Below are positions 39,649 to 54,400 of a stretch of DNA of 64,000 nt, in pieces (positions within the stretch are counted from its first letter, which is position 1; each line of letters begins with the position of its first letter). A model generated the notes under the pieces. That model did no database searches. It saw only the letters and a program-made list of their open reading frames with translations, and had not been told where the DNA came from. This DNA comes from Prosopocoilus inquinatus (Eukaryota; Arthropoda; Insecta; Coleoptera; Lucanidae): the NCBI GenBank assembly GCA_036172665.1, contig CM069873.1, positions 41,262,001 to 41,326,000 of the forward strand. Direction: 5' to 3'. The position numbers and the translations under genes are program-made.

Positions 39649-42330
39649 GATCGATTAGATACATCACAGGAACAATGCTAATACGTGTTGTTTCGTTCAA
39701 AACTATTTCCAGCTTCTGCTGCGTCCGAGAACTTTTTATCTCACATCAGAGTTACTGGAGTCCATTCAAATGTCAAATAACATGATAGATGAGTAAGGAT
39801 CGATTAGATACATCACAGGAACAACGCTAATGCGTGTTGTTTCATTTAAAACTATTTCCAGCTTCTGCTGCGTCCGAAAATTTCGTATCTCACATCAGAG
39901 TTACTGGAGTCCATCGAAACGTCAAATAACATAGTAGCTAAGTAAGGATCGATTAGATAAATCACAGGAACAACGCTAATACGTGTTGTTTCGTTTAAAA
40001 CTATTTCCAGCTCCTGATGCGTCCAAAAACTTCGTATCTCACATCAGAGTTACTGGAGTCCATCGAAACGTCAAATAACATAGTAGATAAGTAAGGATCG
40101 ATTAGATACATCACAGGAACAACGCTAATACGTGTTGTTTCTTTCAAAACTATTTCCAGCTTCTGCTGCGTCCGAGAACATTGTATCTCACATCAGAGTT
40201 ACTGGAGTCCATTCAAACGTCAAATAACATGATAGATGAGTAAGGATCGATTAGATACATCACAGGAACAACGCTAATGCGTGTTGTTTCATTTAAAACT
40301 ATTTCCAGCTTCAGCTGGGTCCGAGAACTTCGTATCTCACTTCAGAGTTGCTGGAGCCCATCCAAACGTCAAATAACATGATAGATGAGTAAGGATCGAT
40401 TACATTCATCACAGGAACTACGCTAATACGTGTTGTTCCGTTTAAAACTATTTCCAGCTTCTGCTGCGTCCGAAAACGTCGTATCTCACATCAGAGTTAC
40501 TGGAGTCCATCGAAACGTCAAATAACATGATAGATAAGTAAGGATCGATTAGATACAGCACAGGAACAACACTAATGCGTGTTGTTTCGTTTAAAACTAT
40601 TTCCAGCTCCTGCTGCGTCCAAAAACTTCGTATCTCACATCAGAGTTACTAGAGTCCATCGAAACGTCAAATAACATGATAGATGAGTAAGGATCGATTA
40701 GATACATCACAGGAACAACGCTAATACGTGTTGTTTCGTTTAAAACTATTTCCAGCTTCTGCTGCGTCCGAAAATTTCGTATCTCACATTAGAGTTATTG
40801 GAGTCCATCGAAACGTCAAATAACACAGTAGCTAAATAAGGATCGATTAGATACATCACAGGAACAACGCTAATACGTGTTGTTTCGTTCAAAACTATTT
40901 CCAGCTTCTGCTGCGTCCGAAAACTTTGTATCTCACATCAGAGTTACTGGAGTCCATCGAAACGCCAAATAACATGATAGATGGGTAAGGATCGATTAGA
41001 TACATCACAGGAACAACGCTAATGCGTGTTGTATCGTTTAAAACTATCTCGAGCTTCTGCTGCGTCCGAATACTTTGTATCTCACATCAGAGTTACTGGA
41101 GTCCATCCAAACGTCAAATAACATGATAGATGAGTAAGAATCGATTAGATACATCACAGGAACAACGCTAATACGTGTTGTTTCATTTAAAACTTTTTCC
41201 AGCTTCAGCTGCGTCCGAGAAATTCGTATCTCACATCAAAGTTACTGGAGTCCATCGAAACGCCAAATAACATGATAGATAAGTAAGGATCGATTAGATA
41301 CATCACAGGAACAACGCTAATACGTGTTGTTTCGTTCAAAACTATTTCCAGCTTCTGCTGCGTCCGAGAACTTTTTATCTCACATCAGAGTTACTGGAGT
41401 GCATCCAAACGTCAAATAACATGATAGATGAGTAAGGATCGATTAGATACATCACAGGAACAACGCTAATTCGTGTTGTTTCATTTAAAACTATTTCCAG
41501 CTTCTGCTGCGTCCGAAAATTTCGTATCTCACATCAGAGTTACTGGAGTCCATCGAAACGTCAAATAACATAGTAGATAAGTAAGGATCGATTAGATACA
41601 TCACAGGAACAACGCTAATACGTGTTGTTTCGTTCAAAACTATTTCCAGCTTCTGCTGCGTCCGAGAACATTGTATCTCACATCAGAGTTACTGGAGTCC
41701 ATTCAAACGTCAAATAACATGATAGATGAGTAAGGATCGATTAGATACATCACAGGAACAACGCTAATGCGTGTTGTTTCGTTTAAAACTATTTCTAGCT
41801 TCAGCTGCGCCCGAGAACTTCGTATCTCACATCAAAGTTACTGGAGTCCATCGAAACGCCAAATAACATGATAAATGAGTAAGGATCGATTAGATACATC
41901 ACAGGAACAACGCTAATGCGTGTTGTTTCGTTTAAAACTATTTCCAGCTTCTGCTGCGTCCGAAAATTTCGTATCTCACATTAGAGTTACTGGAGTCCAT
42001 CGAAACGTCAAATAACATGATAGATGAGTAAGGATCGATTAGATACATCACAGGGACAACGCTAATGCGTGTGGTTTCATTTAAAACTATTTCCAGCTTC
42101 TGCTGCTTCCGAAAATTTCGTATCTCACATCCGAGTTACTGGAGTCCATCGAAACGTCAAATAACATAGTAGATAAGTAGGGATCGATTAGATACAGCAC
42201 AGGAACAACACTAATGCGTGTTGTTTCGTTTAAAACTATTTCCAGCTCCTGCTGCGTCCAAAACCTTCGTATCTCACATCAGAGTTACTAGAGTCCATCG
42301 AAACGTCAAATAACATGATAGATGAGTAAG

Positions 42331-42628
42331 GATCGATTAGATACATAACAGGAACAACGCTAATACGTGTTGTTTCGTTTAAAACTATTTCCAGCTTCTG
42401 CTGCGTCCGAAAATTTCGTATCTCACTTCAGAGTTGCTGGAGCCCATCCAAACGTCAAATAACATGATAGATGAGTAAGGATCGATTACATTCATCACAG
42501 GAACTACGCTAATACGTGTTGTTCCGTTTAAAACTATTTCCAGCTTCTGCTGTGTCCGAGAACTTTGTATCTCACATCAGAGTTACTGGAGTCCATTCAA
42601 ACGTCAAATAACATGATAGATGAGTAAG
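42331..42628 (+). repeat. Hybrid Q/J and K/Z monomers: conversion-like tract
   Basis: The first unit begins as Q (TAATACG, TTTCGTTTA, GAAAATTTCG) and switches to J at CACTTCAGAGTTGCTGG. The second begins as K (GATTACATTCAT, GGAACTAC) and switches to Z (GAGAACTTTG) after CTGCTGTGTCC. The J/K part is only about 110-130 bp long and contains TTCCGTTTA, a rare change otherwise seen at the K unit starting at 40,394, exactly 14 units to the left. A short tract copied from that unit, or two nearby crossovers, fits best. Confidence 0.85.
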
Positions 42629-44118
42629 GATCGATTAGATACATCACAGGAACAACGCTAATACGTGTTGTTTCGTTCAAAACTATTTCCAGCTTCTGCT
42701 GCGTCCGAAAATTTCGTATCTCACATCAGAGTTACTAGAGTCCATCGAAACGTCAAATAACATGATAGATGAGTAAGGATCGATTAGATACATCACAGGA
42801 ACAACGCTAATACGTGTTGTTTCTTTCAAAACTATTTCCAGCTTCTGCTGCGTCCGAAAACTTTGTATCTCACATCAGAGTTACTGGAGTCCATCGAAAC
42901 GCCAAATAACATGATAGATGAGTAAGGATCGATTAGATACATCACAGGAACAACGCTAATACGTGTTGTTTCGTTCAAAACTATTTCCAGCTTCTGCTGC
43001 GTCCGAGAACTTTGTATCTCACATCAGAGTTACTGGAGTCCATTCAAACGTCAAATAACATGATAGATGAGTAAGGATCGATTAGATACATCACAGGAAC
43101 AACGCTAATGCGTGTTGTTTCATTTAAAACTATTTCCAGCTTCAGCTGGGTCCGAGAACTTCGTATCTCACTTCAGAGTTGCTGGAGCCCATCCAAACGT
43201 CAAATAACATGATAGATGAGTAAGGATCGATTACATTCATAACAGGTACTACGCTAATACGTGTTGTTTCGTTTAAAACTATTTCCAGCTTCTGCTGCGT
43301 CCGAAAACGTCGTATCTCACATCAGAGTTACTGGAGTCCATCGAAACGTCAAATAACATGATATATAAGTAAGGATCGAATAGATACAGCACAGGAACAA
43401 CACTAATGCGTGTTGTTTCGTTTAAAACTATTTCCAGCTTCTGCTGCGTCCGAAAATTTCGTATCTCACATTAGAGTTATTGGAGTCCATCGAAACGTCA
43501 AATAACATAGTAGCTAAATAAGGATCGATTAGATACATCACAGGAACAACGCTAATACGTGTTGTTTCGTTCAAAATTATTTCCAGCTTCTGCTGCGTCC
43601 GAAAACTTTGTATCTCACATCAGAGTTACTGGAGTCCATCGAAACGCCAAATAACATGATAGATGAGTAAGGATCGATTAGATACATCACAGGAACAACG
43701 CTAATGCGTGTTGTATCGTTTAAAACTATCTCGAGCTTCTGCTGCGTCCGAATACTTTGTATCTCACATCAGAGTTACTGGAGTCCATCCAAACGTCAAA
43801 TAACATGATAGGTGAGTAAGAATCGATTAGATACATCACAGGAACAACGCTAATACGTGTTGTTTCATTTAAAACTTTTTCCAGCTTCAGCTGCGTCCGA
43901 GAACTTCGTATCTCACATCAAAGTTACTGGAGTCCATCGAAACGCCAAATAACATGATAGATGAGTAAGGATCGATTATATACATCACAGGAACAATGCT
44001 AATGCATGTTGTTTCGTTTCAAACTATTTCCAGCTTCTGCTGCGTCCGAATATATCGTATCTCACATTAGAGTTACTGGAGTCCATCGAAACGTCAAATA
44101 ACATGATAGATGAGTAAG

Positions 44119-47100
44119 GATCGATTAGATACATCACAGGAACAACGCTAATGCGTGTTGTTTCATTTAAAACTATTCCCAGCTTCTGCTGCGTCCGAAA
44201 ATTTCGTATCTCACATCAAAGTTACTGGAGTCCATCGAAACGTCAAATAACATGATAGATGAGTAGGGATCGATTAGATACATCACAGGAACAACGCTAA
44301 TACGTGTTGTTTCGTTTAAAACTATTTCCAGCTTCTGCTGCGTCCGAAAATTTCGTATCTCACATTAGAGTTATTGGAGTCCATCGAAACGTCAAATAAC
44401 ATAGTAGCTAAATAAGGATCGATTAGATACATCACAGGAACAACGCTAATACGTGTTGTTTCGTTCAAAATTATTTCCAGCTTCTGCTGCGTCCGAAAAC
44501 TTTGTATCTCACATCAGAGTTACTGGAGTCCATCGAAACGCCAAATAACATGATAGATGAGTAAGGATCGATTAGATACATCACAGGAACAACGCTAATG
44601 CGTGTTGTACCGTTTAAAACTATCTCGAGCTTCTGCTGCGTCCGAATACTTTGTATCTCACATCAGAGTTACTGGAGTCCATCCAAACGTCAAATAACAT
44701 GATAGATGAGTAAGAATCGATTAGATACATCACAGGAACAACGCTAATACGTGTTGTTTCATTTAAAATTTTTCCAGCTTCAGCTGCGTCCGAGAACTTC
44801 GTATCTCACATCAAAGTTACTGGAGTCCATCGAAACGCCAAATAACATGATAGATGAGTAAGGATCGATTATATACATCACAGGAACAATGCTAATGCAT
44901 GTTGTTTCGTTTCAAACTATTTCCAGCTTCTGCTGCGTCCGAATATTTCGTATCTCACATTAGAGTTACTGGAGTCCATCGAAACGTCAAATAACATGAT
45001 AGATGAGTAAGGATCGATTAGATACATCACAGGAACAACGCTAATGCGTGTTGTTTCATTTAAAACTATTTCCAGCTTCTGCTGCGTCCGAAAATTTCGT
45101 ATCTCACATCAAAGTTACTGGAGTCCATCGAAACGTCAAATAACATAGTAGATAAGTAAGGATCGATTAGATACATCACAGGAACAACGCTAATACGTGT
45201 TGTTTCGTTCAAAACTATTTCCAGCTTCTGCTGCGTCCGAGAACATTGTATCTCACATCAGAGTTACTGGAGTCCGTTCAAACGTCAAATAACATGATAG
45301 ATGAGTAAGGATCGATTAGATACATCACAGGAACAACGCTAATGCGTGTTGTTTCATTTAAAACTATTTCCAGCTTCTGCTGCGTCCGAAAATTTCGTAT
45401 CTCACATCAGAGTTACTGGAGTCCATCGAAACGTCAAATAACATAGTAGATAAGTAGGGATCGATTAGATACAGCACAGGAACAACACAAATGCGTGTTG
45501 TTTCGTTTAAAACTATTACCAGCTCCTGCTGCGTCCAAAAACTTCGTATCTCACATCAGAGTTACTAGAGTCCATCGAAACGTCAAATAACATGATAGAT
45601 GAGTAAGGATCGATTAGATACATCACAGGAACAACGCTAATACGTGTTGTTTCGTTTAAAACTATTTCCAGCTTCTGCTGCGTCCGAAAATTTCGTATCT
45701 CACATTAGAGTTATTGGAGTCCATCGAAACGTCAAATAACACAGTAGCTAAATAAGGATCGATTAGATACATCACAGGAACAACGCTAATACGTGTTGTT
45801 TCGTTCAAAACTATTTCCAGCTTCTGCTGCGTCCGAAAACTTTGTATCTCACATCAGAGCTACTGGAGTCCATCCAAACGTCAGATAACATGATAGATAA
45901 GTAAGGATCGATTAGATACATCACAGGAACAACGCTAATACGTGTTGTTTCGTTCAAAACTATTTCCAGCTTCTGCTGCGTCCGAGAACTTTGTATCTCA
46001 CATCAGAGTTACTGGAGTCCATCCAAACGTCAAATAACATGATAGATGAGTAAGAATCGATTAGATACATCACAGGAACAACGCTAATACGTGTTGTTTC
46101 ATTTAAAATTTTTCCAGCTTCAGCTGCGTCCGAGAACTTCGTATCTCACATCAAAGTTACTGGAGTCCATCGAAACGCCAAATAACATGATAGATGAGTA
46201 AGGATCGATTAGATACATCACAGGAACAACGCTAATGCGTGTTGTTTCATTTAAAACTATTTCCAGCTTCTGCTGCGTCCGAATATTTCGTATCTCACAT
46301 TAGAGTTACTGGAGTCCATCGAAACGTCAAATAACATGATAGATGAGTAAGGATCGATTAGATACATCACAGGAACAACGCTAATGCGTGTTGTTTCATT
46401 TAAAACTATTTCCAGCTTCTGCTGCGTCCGAAAATTTCGTATCTCACATCAAAGTTACTGGAGTCCATCGAAACGTCAAATAACATATTAGATAAGTAAG
46501 GATCGATTAGATACATCACAGGAACAACGCTAATACGTGTTGTTTCGTTCAAAACTATTTCCAGCTTCTGCTGCGTCCGAGAACATTGTATCTCACATCA
46601 GAGTTACTGGAGTCCATTCAAACGTCAAATAACATGATAGATGAGTAAGGATCGATTAGATACATCACAGGAACAACGCTAATGCGTGTTGTTTCATTTA
46701 AAACTATTTCCAGCTTCTGCTGCGTCCGAAAATTTCGTATCTCACATCAGAGTTACTGGAGTCCATCGAAACGTCAAATAACATAGTAGATAAGTAAGGA
46801 TCGATTAGATACAGCACAGGAACAACACTAATGCGTGTTGTTTTGTTTAAAACTATTTCCAGCTCCTGCTGCGTCCAAAAACTTCGTATCTCACATCAGA
46901 GTTACTAGAGTCCATCGAAACGTCAAATAACATGATAGATGAGTAAGGATCGATTAGATACATCACAGGAACAACGCTAATACGTGTTGTTTCGTTTAAA
47001 ACTATTTCCAGCTTCTGCTGCGTCCGAAAATTTCGTATCTCACATTAGAGTTATTGGAGTCCATCGAAACGTCAAATAACATAGTAGCTAAATAAGGATC

Positions 47101-47841
47101 GATTAGATACATCACAGGAACAACGCTAATACGTGTTGTTTCGTTCAAAACTATTTCCAGCTTCTGCTGCGTCCGAAAACTTTGTATCTCACATCAGAGC
47201 TACTGGAGTCCATCCAAACGTCAGATAACATGATAGATAAGTAAGGATCGATTAGATACATCACAGGAACAACGCTAATACGTGTTGTTTCGTTCAAAAC
47301 TATTTCCAGCTTCTGCTGCGTCCGAGAACTTTGTATCTCACATCAGAGTTACTGGAGAACATCCAAACGTCAAATAACATGATAGATGAGTAAGGATCGA
47401 TTAGATACATCACAGGAACAACGCTAATACGTGTTGTTTCGTTTAAAACTATTTAAAGCTTCTGCTGCGTCCGAAAATTTCGTATCTCACATTAGAGTTA
47501 CTGGAGTCCATCCAAACGTCAAATGACATAGTAGCTTAGTAAGGATCGATTAGATACATCACAGGAACAACGCTAATACGTGTTGTTTCGTTTAAAACTA
47601 TTTCCAGCTCCTGATGCGTCCAAAAACTTCGTATCTCACATCAGAGTTACTGGAGTCCATCGAAACGTCAAATAACATAGTAGATAAGTAAGGATCGATT
47701 ATATACATCACAGGAACAACGCTAATACGTGTTGTTTCGTTCAAAACTATTTCCAGCTTCTGCTGCGTCCGAGAACTTTGTATCTCACAACAGAGTTACT
47801 GGAGTCCATTCAAACGTCAAATAACATGATAGATGAGTAAG
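44119..47841 (+). repeat. Triplicated HOR, copy A (25 monomers, 3,723 bp)
   Basis: The unit starts with V (CATCAAAG), then a Q after GAGTAGGG, then R (TTCAAAATTATTTCC), S (TGTACCG, 44,601), T with a 1-bp deletion (AAAATTTTTCC), U (ATGCATG), V, W, V, P, Q and so on. It ends with GGAGAACATCC (47,354), TATTTAAAGC, GACATAGTAGCTTAG, a Y unit and a Z with CACAACAGAG. All of these markers recur in copy B at 3,575 or 3,723 bp, the difference being one T unit with its own 1-bp deletion (near 46,107) that B lacks. The first Q reads CTGCGTCCG where B and C read CTGCTTCCG. Confidence 0.9.
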
Positions 47842-50800
47842 GATCGATTAGATACATCACAGGAACAACGCTAATGCGTGTTGTTTCATTTAAAACTATT
47901 TCCAGCTTCTGCTGCGTCCGAAAATTTCGTATCTCACATCAAAGTTACTGGAGTCCATCGAAACGTCAAATAACATGATAGATGAGTAGGGATCGATTAG
48001 ATACATCACAGGAACAACGCTAATACGTGTTGTTTCGTTTAAAACTATTTCCAGCTTCTGCTGCTTCCGAAAATTTCGTATCTCACATTAGAGTTATTGG
48101 AGTCCATCGAAACGTCAAATAACATAGTAGCTAAATAAGGATCGATTAGATACATCACAGGAACAACGCTAATACGTGTTGTTTCGTTCAAAATTATTTC
48201 CAGCTTCTGCTGCGTCCGAAAACTTTGTATCTCACATCAGAGTTACTGGAGTCCATCGAAACGCCAAATAACATGATAGATGAGTAAGGATCGATTAGAT
48301 ACATCACAGGAACAACGCTAATGCGTGTTGTACCGTTTAAAACTATCTCGAGCTTCTGCTGCGTCCGAATACTTTGTATCTCACATCAGAGTTACTGGAG
48401 TCCATCCAAACGTCAAATAACATGATAGATGAGTAAGAATCGATTAGATACATCACAGGAACAACGCTAATACGTGTTGTTTCATTTAAAATTTTTCCAG
48501 CTTCAGCTGCGTCCGAGAACTTCGTATCTCACATCAAAGTTACTGGAGTCCATCGAAACGCCAAATAACATGATAGATGAGTAAGGATCGATTATATACA
48601 TCACAGGAACAATGCTAATGCATGTTGTTTCGTTTCAAACTATTTCCAGCTTCTGCTGCGTCCGAATATTTCGTATCTCACATTAGAGTTACTGGAGTCC
48701 ATCGAAACGTCAAATAACATGATAGATGAGTAAGGATCGATTAGATACATCACAGGAACAACGCTAATGCGTGTTGTTTCATTTAAAACTATTTCCAGCT
48801 TCTGCTGCGTCCGAAAATTTCGTATCTCACATCAAAGTTACTGGAGTCCATCGAAACGTCAAATAACATAGTAGATAAGTAAGGATCGATTAGATACATC
48901 ACAGGAACAACGCTAATACGTGTTGTTTCGTTCAAAACTATTTCCAGCTTCTGCTGCGTCCGAGAACATTGTATCTCACATCAGAGTTACTGGAGTCCGT
49001 TCAAACGTCAAATAACATGATAGATGAGTAAGGATCGATTAGATACATCACAGGAACAACGCTAATGCGTGTTGTTTCATTTAAAACTATTTCCAGCTTC
49101 TGCTGCGTCCGAAAATTTCGTATCTCACATCAGAGTTACTGGAGTCCATCGAAACGTCAAATAACATAGTAGATAAGTAGGGATCGATTAGATACAGCAC
49201 AGGAACAACACTAATGCGTGTTGTTTCGTTTAAAACTATTACCAGCTCCTGCTGCGTCCAAAAACTTCGTATCTCACATCAGAGTTACTAGAGTCCATCG
49301 AAACGTCAAATAACATGATAGATGAGTAAGGATCGACTAGATACATCACAGGAACAACGCTAATACGTGTTGTTTCGTTTAAAACTATTTCCAGCTTCTG
49401 CTGCGTCCGAAAATTTCGTATCTCACATTAGAGTTATTGGAGTCCATCGAAACGTCAAATAACACAGTAGCTAAATAAGGATCGATTAGATACATCACAG
49501 GAACAACGCTAATACGTGTTGTTTCGTTCAAAACTATTTCCAGCTTCTGCTGCGTCCGAGAACTTTGTATCTCACATCAGAGTTACTGGAGTCCATCCAA
49601 ACGTCAAATAACATGATAGATGAGTAAGGATCGATTAGATACATCACAGGAACAACGCTAATGCGTGTTGTTTCATTTAAAACTATTTCCAGCTTCTGCT
49701 GCGTCCGAATATTTCGTATCTCACATTAGAGTTACTGGAGTCCATCGAAACGTCAAATAACATGATAGATGAGTAAGGATCGATTAGATACATCACAGGA
49801 ACAACGCTAATGCGTGTTGTTTCATTTAAAACTATTTCCAGCTTCTGCTGCGTCCGAAAATTTCGTATCTCACATCAAAGTTACTGGAGTCCATCGAAAC
49901 GTCAAATAACATAGTAGATAAGTAAGGATCGATTAGATACATCACAGGAACAACGCTAATACGTGTTGTTTCGTTCAAAACTATTTCCAGCTTCTGCTGC
50001 GTCCGAAAATTTCGTATCTCACATCAAAGTTACTGGAGTCCATCGAAACGTCAAATAACATATTAGATAAGTAAGGATCGATTAGATACATCACAGGAAC
50101 AACGCTAATACGTGTTGTTTCGTTCAAAACTATTTCCAGCTTCTGCTGCGTCCGAGAACATTGTATCTCACATCAGAGTTACTGGAGTCCATTCAAACGT
50201 CAAATAACATGATAGATGAGTAAGGATCGATTAGATACATCACAGGAACAACGCTAATGCGTGTTGTTTCATTTAAAACTATTTCCAGCTTCTGCTGCGT
50301 CCGAAAATTTCGTATCTCACATCAGAGTTACTGGAGTCCATCGAAACGTCAAATAACATAGTAGATAAGTAAGGATCGATTAGATACAGCACAGGAACAA
50401 CACTAATGCGTGTTGTTTTGTTTAAAACTATTTCCAGCTCCTGCTGCGTCCAAAAACTTCGTATCTCACATCAGAGTTACTAGAGTCCATCGAAACGTCA
50501 AATAACATGATAGATGAGTAAGGATCGATTAGATACATCACAGGAACAACGCTAATACGTGTTGTTTCGTTTAAAACTATTTCCAGCTTCTGCTGCGTCC
50601 GAAAATTTCGTATCTCACATTAGAGTTATTGGAGTCCATCGAAACGTCAAATAACATAGTAGCTAAATAAGGATCGATTAGATACATCACAGGAACAACG
50701 CTAATACGTGTTGTTTCGTTCAAAACTATTTCCAGCTTCTGCTGCGTCCGAAAACTTTGTATCTCACATCAGAGCTACTGGAGTCCATCCAAACGTCAGA

Positions 50801-51416
50801 TAACATGATAGATAAGTAAGGATCGATTAGATACATCACAGGAACAACGCTAATACGTGTTGTTTCGTTCAAAACTATTTCCAGCTTCTGCTGCGTCCGA
50901 GAACTTTGTATCTCACATCAGAGTTACTGGAGAACATCCAAACGTCAAATAACATGATAGATGAGTAAGGATCGATTAGATACATCACAGGAACAACGCT
51001 AATACGTGTTGTTTCGTTTAAAACTATTTAAAGCTTCTGCTGCGTCCGAAAATTTCGTATCTCACATTAGAGTTACTGGAGTCCATCCAAACGTCAAATG
51101 ACATAGTAGCTTAGTAAGGATCGATTAGATACATCACAGGAACAACGCTAATACGTGTTGTTTCGTTTAAAACTATTTCCAGCTCCTGATGCGTCCAAAA
51201 ACTTCGTATCTCACATCAGAGTTACTGGAGTCCATCGAAACGTCAAATAACATAGTAGATAAGTAAGGATCGATTATATACATCACAGGAACAACGCTAA
51301 TACGTGTTGTTTCGTTCAAAACTATTTCCAGCTTCTGCTGCGTCCGAGAACTTTGTATCTCACAACAGAGTTACTGGAGTCCATTCAAACGTCAAATAAC
51401 ATGATAGATGAGTAAG
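47842..51416 (+). repeat. Triplicated HOR, copy B (24 monomers, 3,575 bp)
   Basis: Markers in step with copy C are TGTACCG (48,324 and 51,899), GTCCGTTC, GATCGACTAG, TATTACCAGC, TTTTGTTTAAAAC (50,416 and 53,842) and GGAGAACATC (50,929 and 54,355). B has one extra unit near 49,930-50,078, a hybrid of a TTCGTTCA front and a GAAAATTTCG/CATCAAAG back ending in ACATATTAG. ACATATTAG is shared with copy A (46,481) but not with C. Confidence 0.92.
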
Positions 51417-54400
51417 GATCGATTAGATACATCACAGGAACAACGCTAATGCGTGTTGTTTCATTTAAAACTATTTCCAGCTTCTGCTGCGTCCGAAAAT
51501 TTCGTATCTCACATCAAAGTTACTGGAGTCCATCGAAACGTCAAATAACATGATAGATGAGTAGGGATCGATTAGATACATCACAGGAACAACGCTAATA
51601 CGTGTTGTTTCGTTTAAAACTATTTCCAGCTTCTGCTGCTTCCGAAAATTTCGTATCTCACATTAGAGTTATTGGAGTCCATCGAAACGTCAAATAACAT
51701 AGTAGCTAAATAAGGATCGATTAGATACATCACAGGAACAACGCTAATACGTGTTGTTTCGTTCAAAATTATTTCCAGCTTCTGCTGCGTCCGAAAACTT
51801 TGTATCTCACATCAGAGATACTGGAGTCCATCGAAACGCCAAATAACATGATAGATGAGTAAGAATCGATTAGATACATCACAGGAACAACGCTAATGCG
51901 TGTTGTACCGTTTAAAACTATCTCGAGCTTCTGCTGCGTCCGAATACTTTGTATCTCACATCAGAGTTACTGGAGTCCATCCAAACGTCAAATAACATGA
52001 TAGATGAGTAAGAATCGATTAGATACATCACAGGAACAACGCTAATACGTGTTGTTTCATTTAAAATTTTTCCAGCTTCAGCTGCGTCCGAGAACTTCGT
52101 ATCTCACATCAAAGTTACTGGAGTCCATCGAAACGCCAAATAACATGATAGATGAGTAAGGATCGATTATATACATCACAGGAACAATGCTAATGCATGT
52201 TGTTTCGTTTCAAACTATTTCCAGCTTCTGCTGCGTCCGAATATTTCGTATCTCACATTAGAGTTACTGGAGTCCATCGAAACGTCAAATAACATGATAG
52301 ATGAGTAAGGATCGATTAGATACATCACAGGAACAACGCTAATGCGTGTTGTTTCATTTAAAACTATTTCCAGCTTCTGCTGCGTCCGAAAATTTCGTAT
52401 CTCACATCAAAGTTACTGGAGTCCATCGAAACGTCAAATAACATAGTAGATAAGTAAGGATCGATTAGATACATCACAGGAACAACGCTAATACGTGTTG
52501 TTTCGTTCAAAACTATTTCCAGCTTCTGCTGCGTCCGAGAACATTGTATCTCACATCAGAGTTACTGGAGTCCGTTCAAACGTCAAATAACATGATAGAT
52601 GAGTAAGGATCGATTAGATACATCACAGGAACAACGCTAATGCGTGTTGTTTCATTTAAAACTATTTCCAGCTTCTGCTGCGTCCGAAAATTTCGTATCT
52701 CACATCAGAGTTACTGGAGTCCATCGAAACGTCAAATAACATAGTAGATAAGTAGGGATCGATTAGATACAGCACAGGAACAACACTAATGCGTGTTGTT
52801 TCGTTTAAAACTATTACCAGCTCCTGCTGCGTCCAAAAACTTCGTATCTCACATCAGAGTTACTAGAGTCCATCGAAACGTCAAATAACATGATAGATGA
52901 GTAAGGATCGACTAGATACATCACAGGAACAACGCTAATACGTGTTGTTTCGTTTAAAACTATTTCCAGCTTCTGCTGCGTCCGAAAATTTCGTATCTCA
53001 CATTAGAGTTATTGGAGTCCATCGAAACGTCAAATAACACAGTAGCTAAATAAGGATCGATTAGATACATCACAGGAACAACGCTAATACGTGTTGTTTC
53101 GTTCAAAACTATTTCCAGCTTCTGCTGCGTCCGAGAACTTTGTATCTCACATCAGAGTTACTGGAGTCCATCCAAACGTCAAATAACATGATAGATGAGT
53201 AAGGATCGATTAGATACATCACAGGAACAACGCTAATGCGTGTTGTTTCATTTAAAACTATTTCCAGCTTCTGCTGCGTCCGAATATTTCGTATCTCACA
53301 TTAGAGTTACTGGAGTCCATCGAAACGTCAAATAACATGATAGATGAGTAAGGATCGATTAGATACATCACAGGAACAACGCTAATGCGTGTTGTTTCAT
53401 TTAAAACTATTTCCAGCTTCTGCTGCGTCCGAAAATTTCGTATCTCACATCAAAGTTACTGGAGTCCATCGAAACGTCAAATAACATAGTAGATAAGTAA
53501 GGATCGATTAGATACATCACAGGAACAACGCTAATACGTGTTGTTTCGTTCAAAACTATTTCCAGCTTCTGCTGCGTCCGAGAACATTGTATCTCACATC
53601 AGAGTTACTGGAGTCCATTCAAACGTCAAATAACATGATAGATGAGTAAGGATCGACTAGATACATCACAGGAACAACGCTAATGCGTGTTGTTTCATTT
53701 AAAACTATTTCCAGCTTCTGCTGCGTCCGAAAATTTCGTATCTCACATCAGAGTTACTGGAGTCCATCGAAACGTCAAATAACATAGTAGATAAGTAAGG
53801 ATCGATTAGATACAGCACAGGAACAACACTAATGCGTGTTGTTTTGTTTAAAACTATTTCCAGCTCCTGCTGCGTCCAAAAACTTCGTATCTCACATCAG
53901 AGTTACTAGAGTCCATCGAAACGTCAAATAACATGATAGATGAGTAAGGATCGATTAGATACATCACAGGAACAACGCTAATACGTGTTGTTTCGTTTAA
54001 AACTATTTCCAGCTTCTGCTGCGTCCGAAAATTTCGTATCTCACATTAGAGTTATTGGAGTCCATCGAAACGTCAAATAACATAGTAGCTAAATAAGGAT
54101 CGATTAGATACATCACAGGAACAACGCTAATACGTGTTGTTTCGTTCAAAACTATTTCCAGCTTCTGCTGCGTCCGAAAACTTTGTATCTCACATCAGAG
54201 CTACTGGAGTCCATCCAAACGTCAGATAACATGATAGATAAGTAAGGATCGATTAGATACATCACAGGAACAACGCTAATACGTGTTGTTTCGTTCAAAA
54301 CTATTTCCAGCTTCTGCTGCGTCCGAGAACTTTGTATCTCACATCAGAGTTACTGGAGAACATCCAAACGTCAAATAACATGATAGATGAGTAAGGATCG

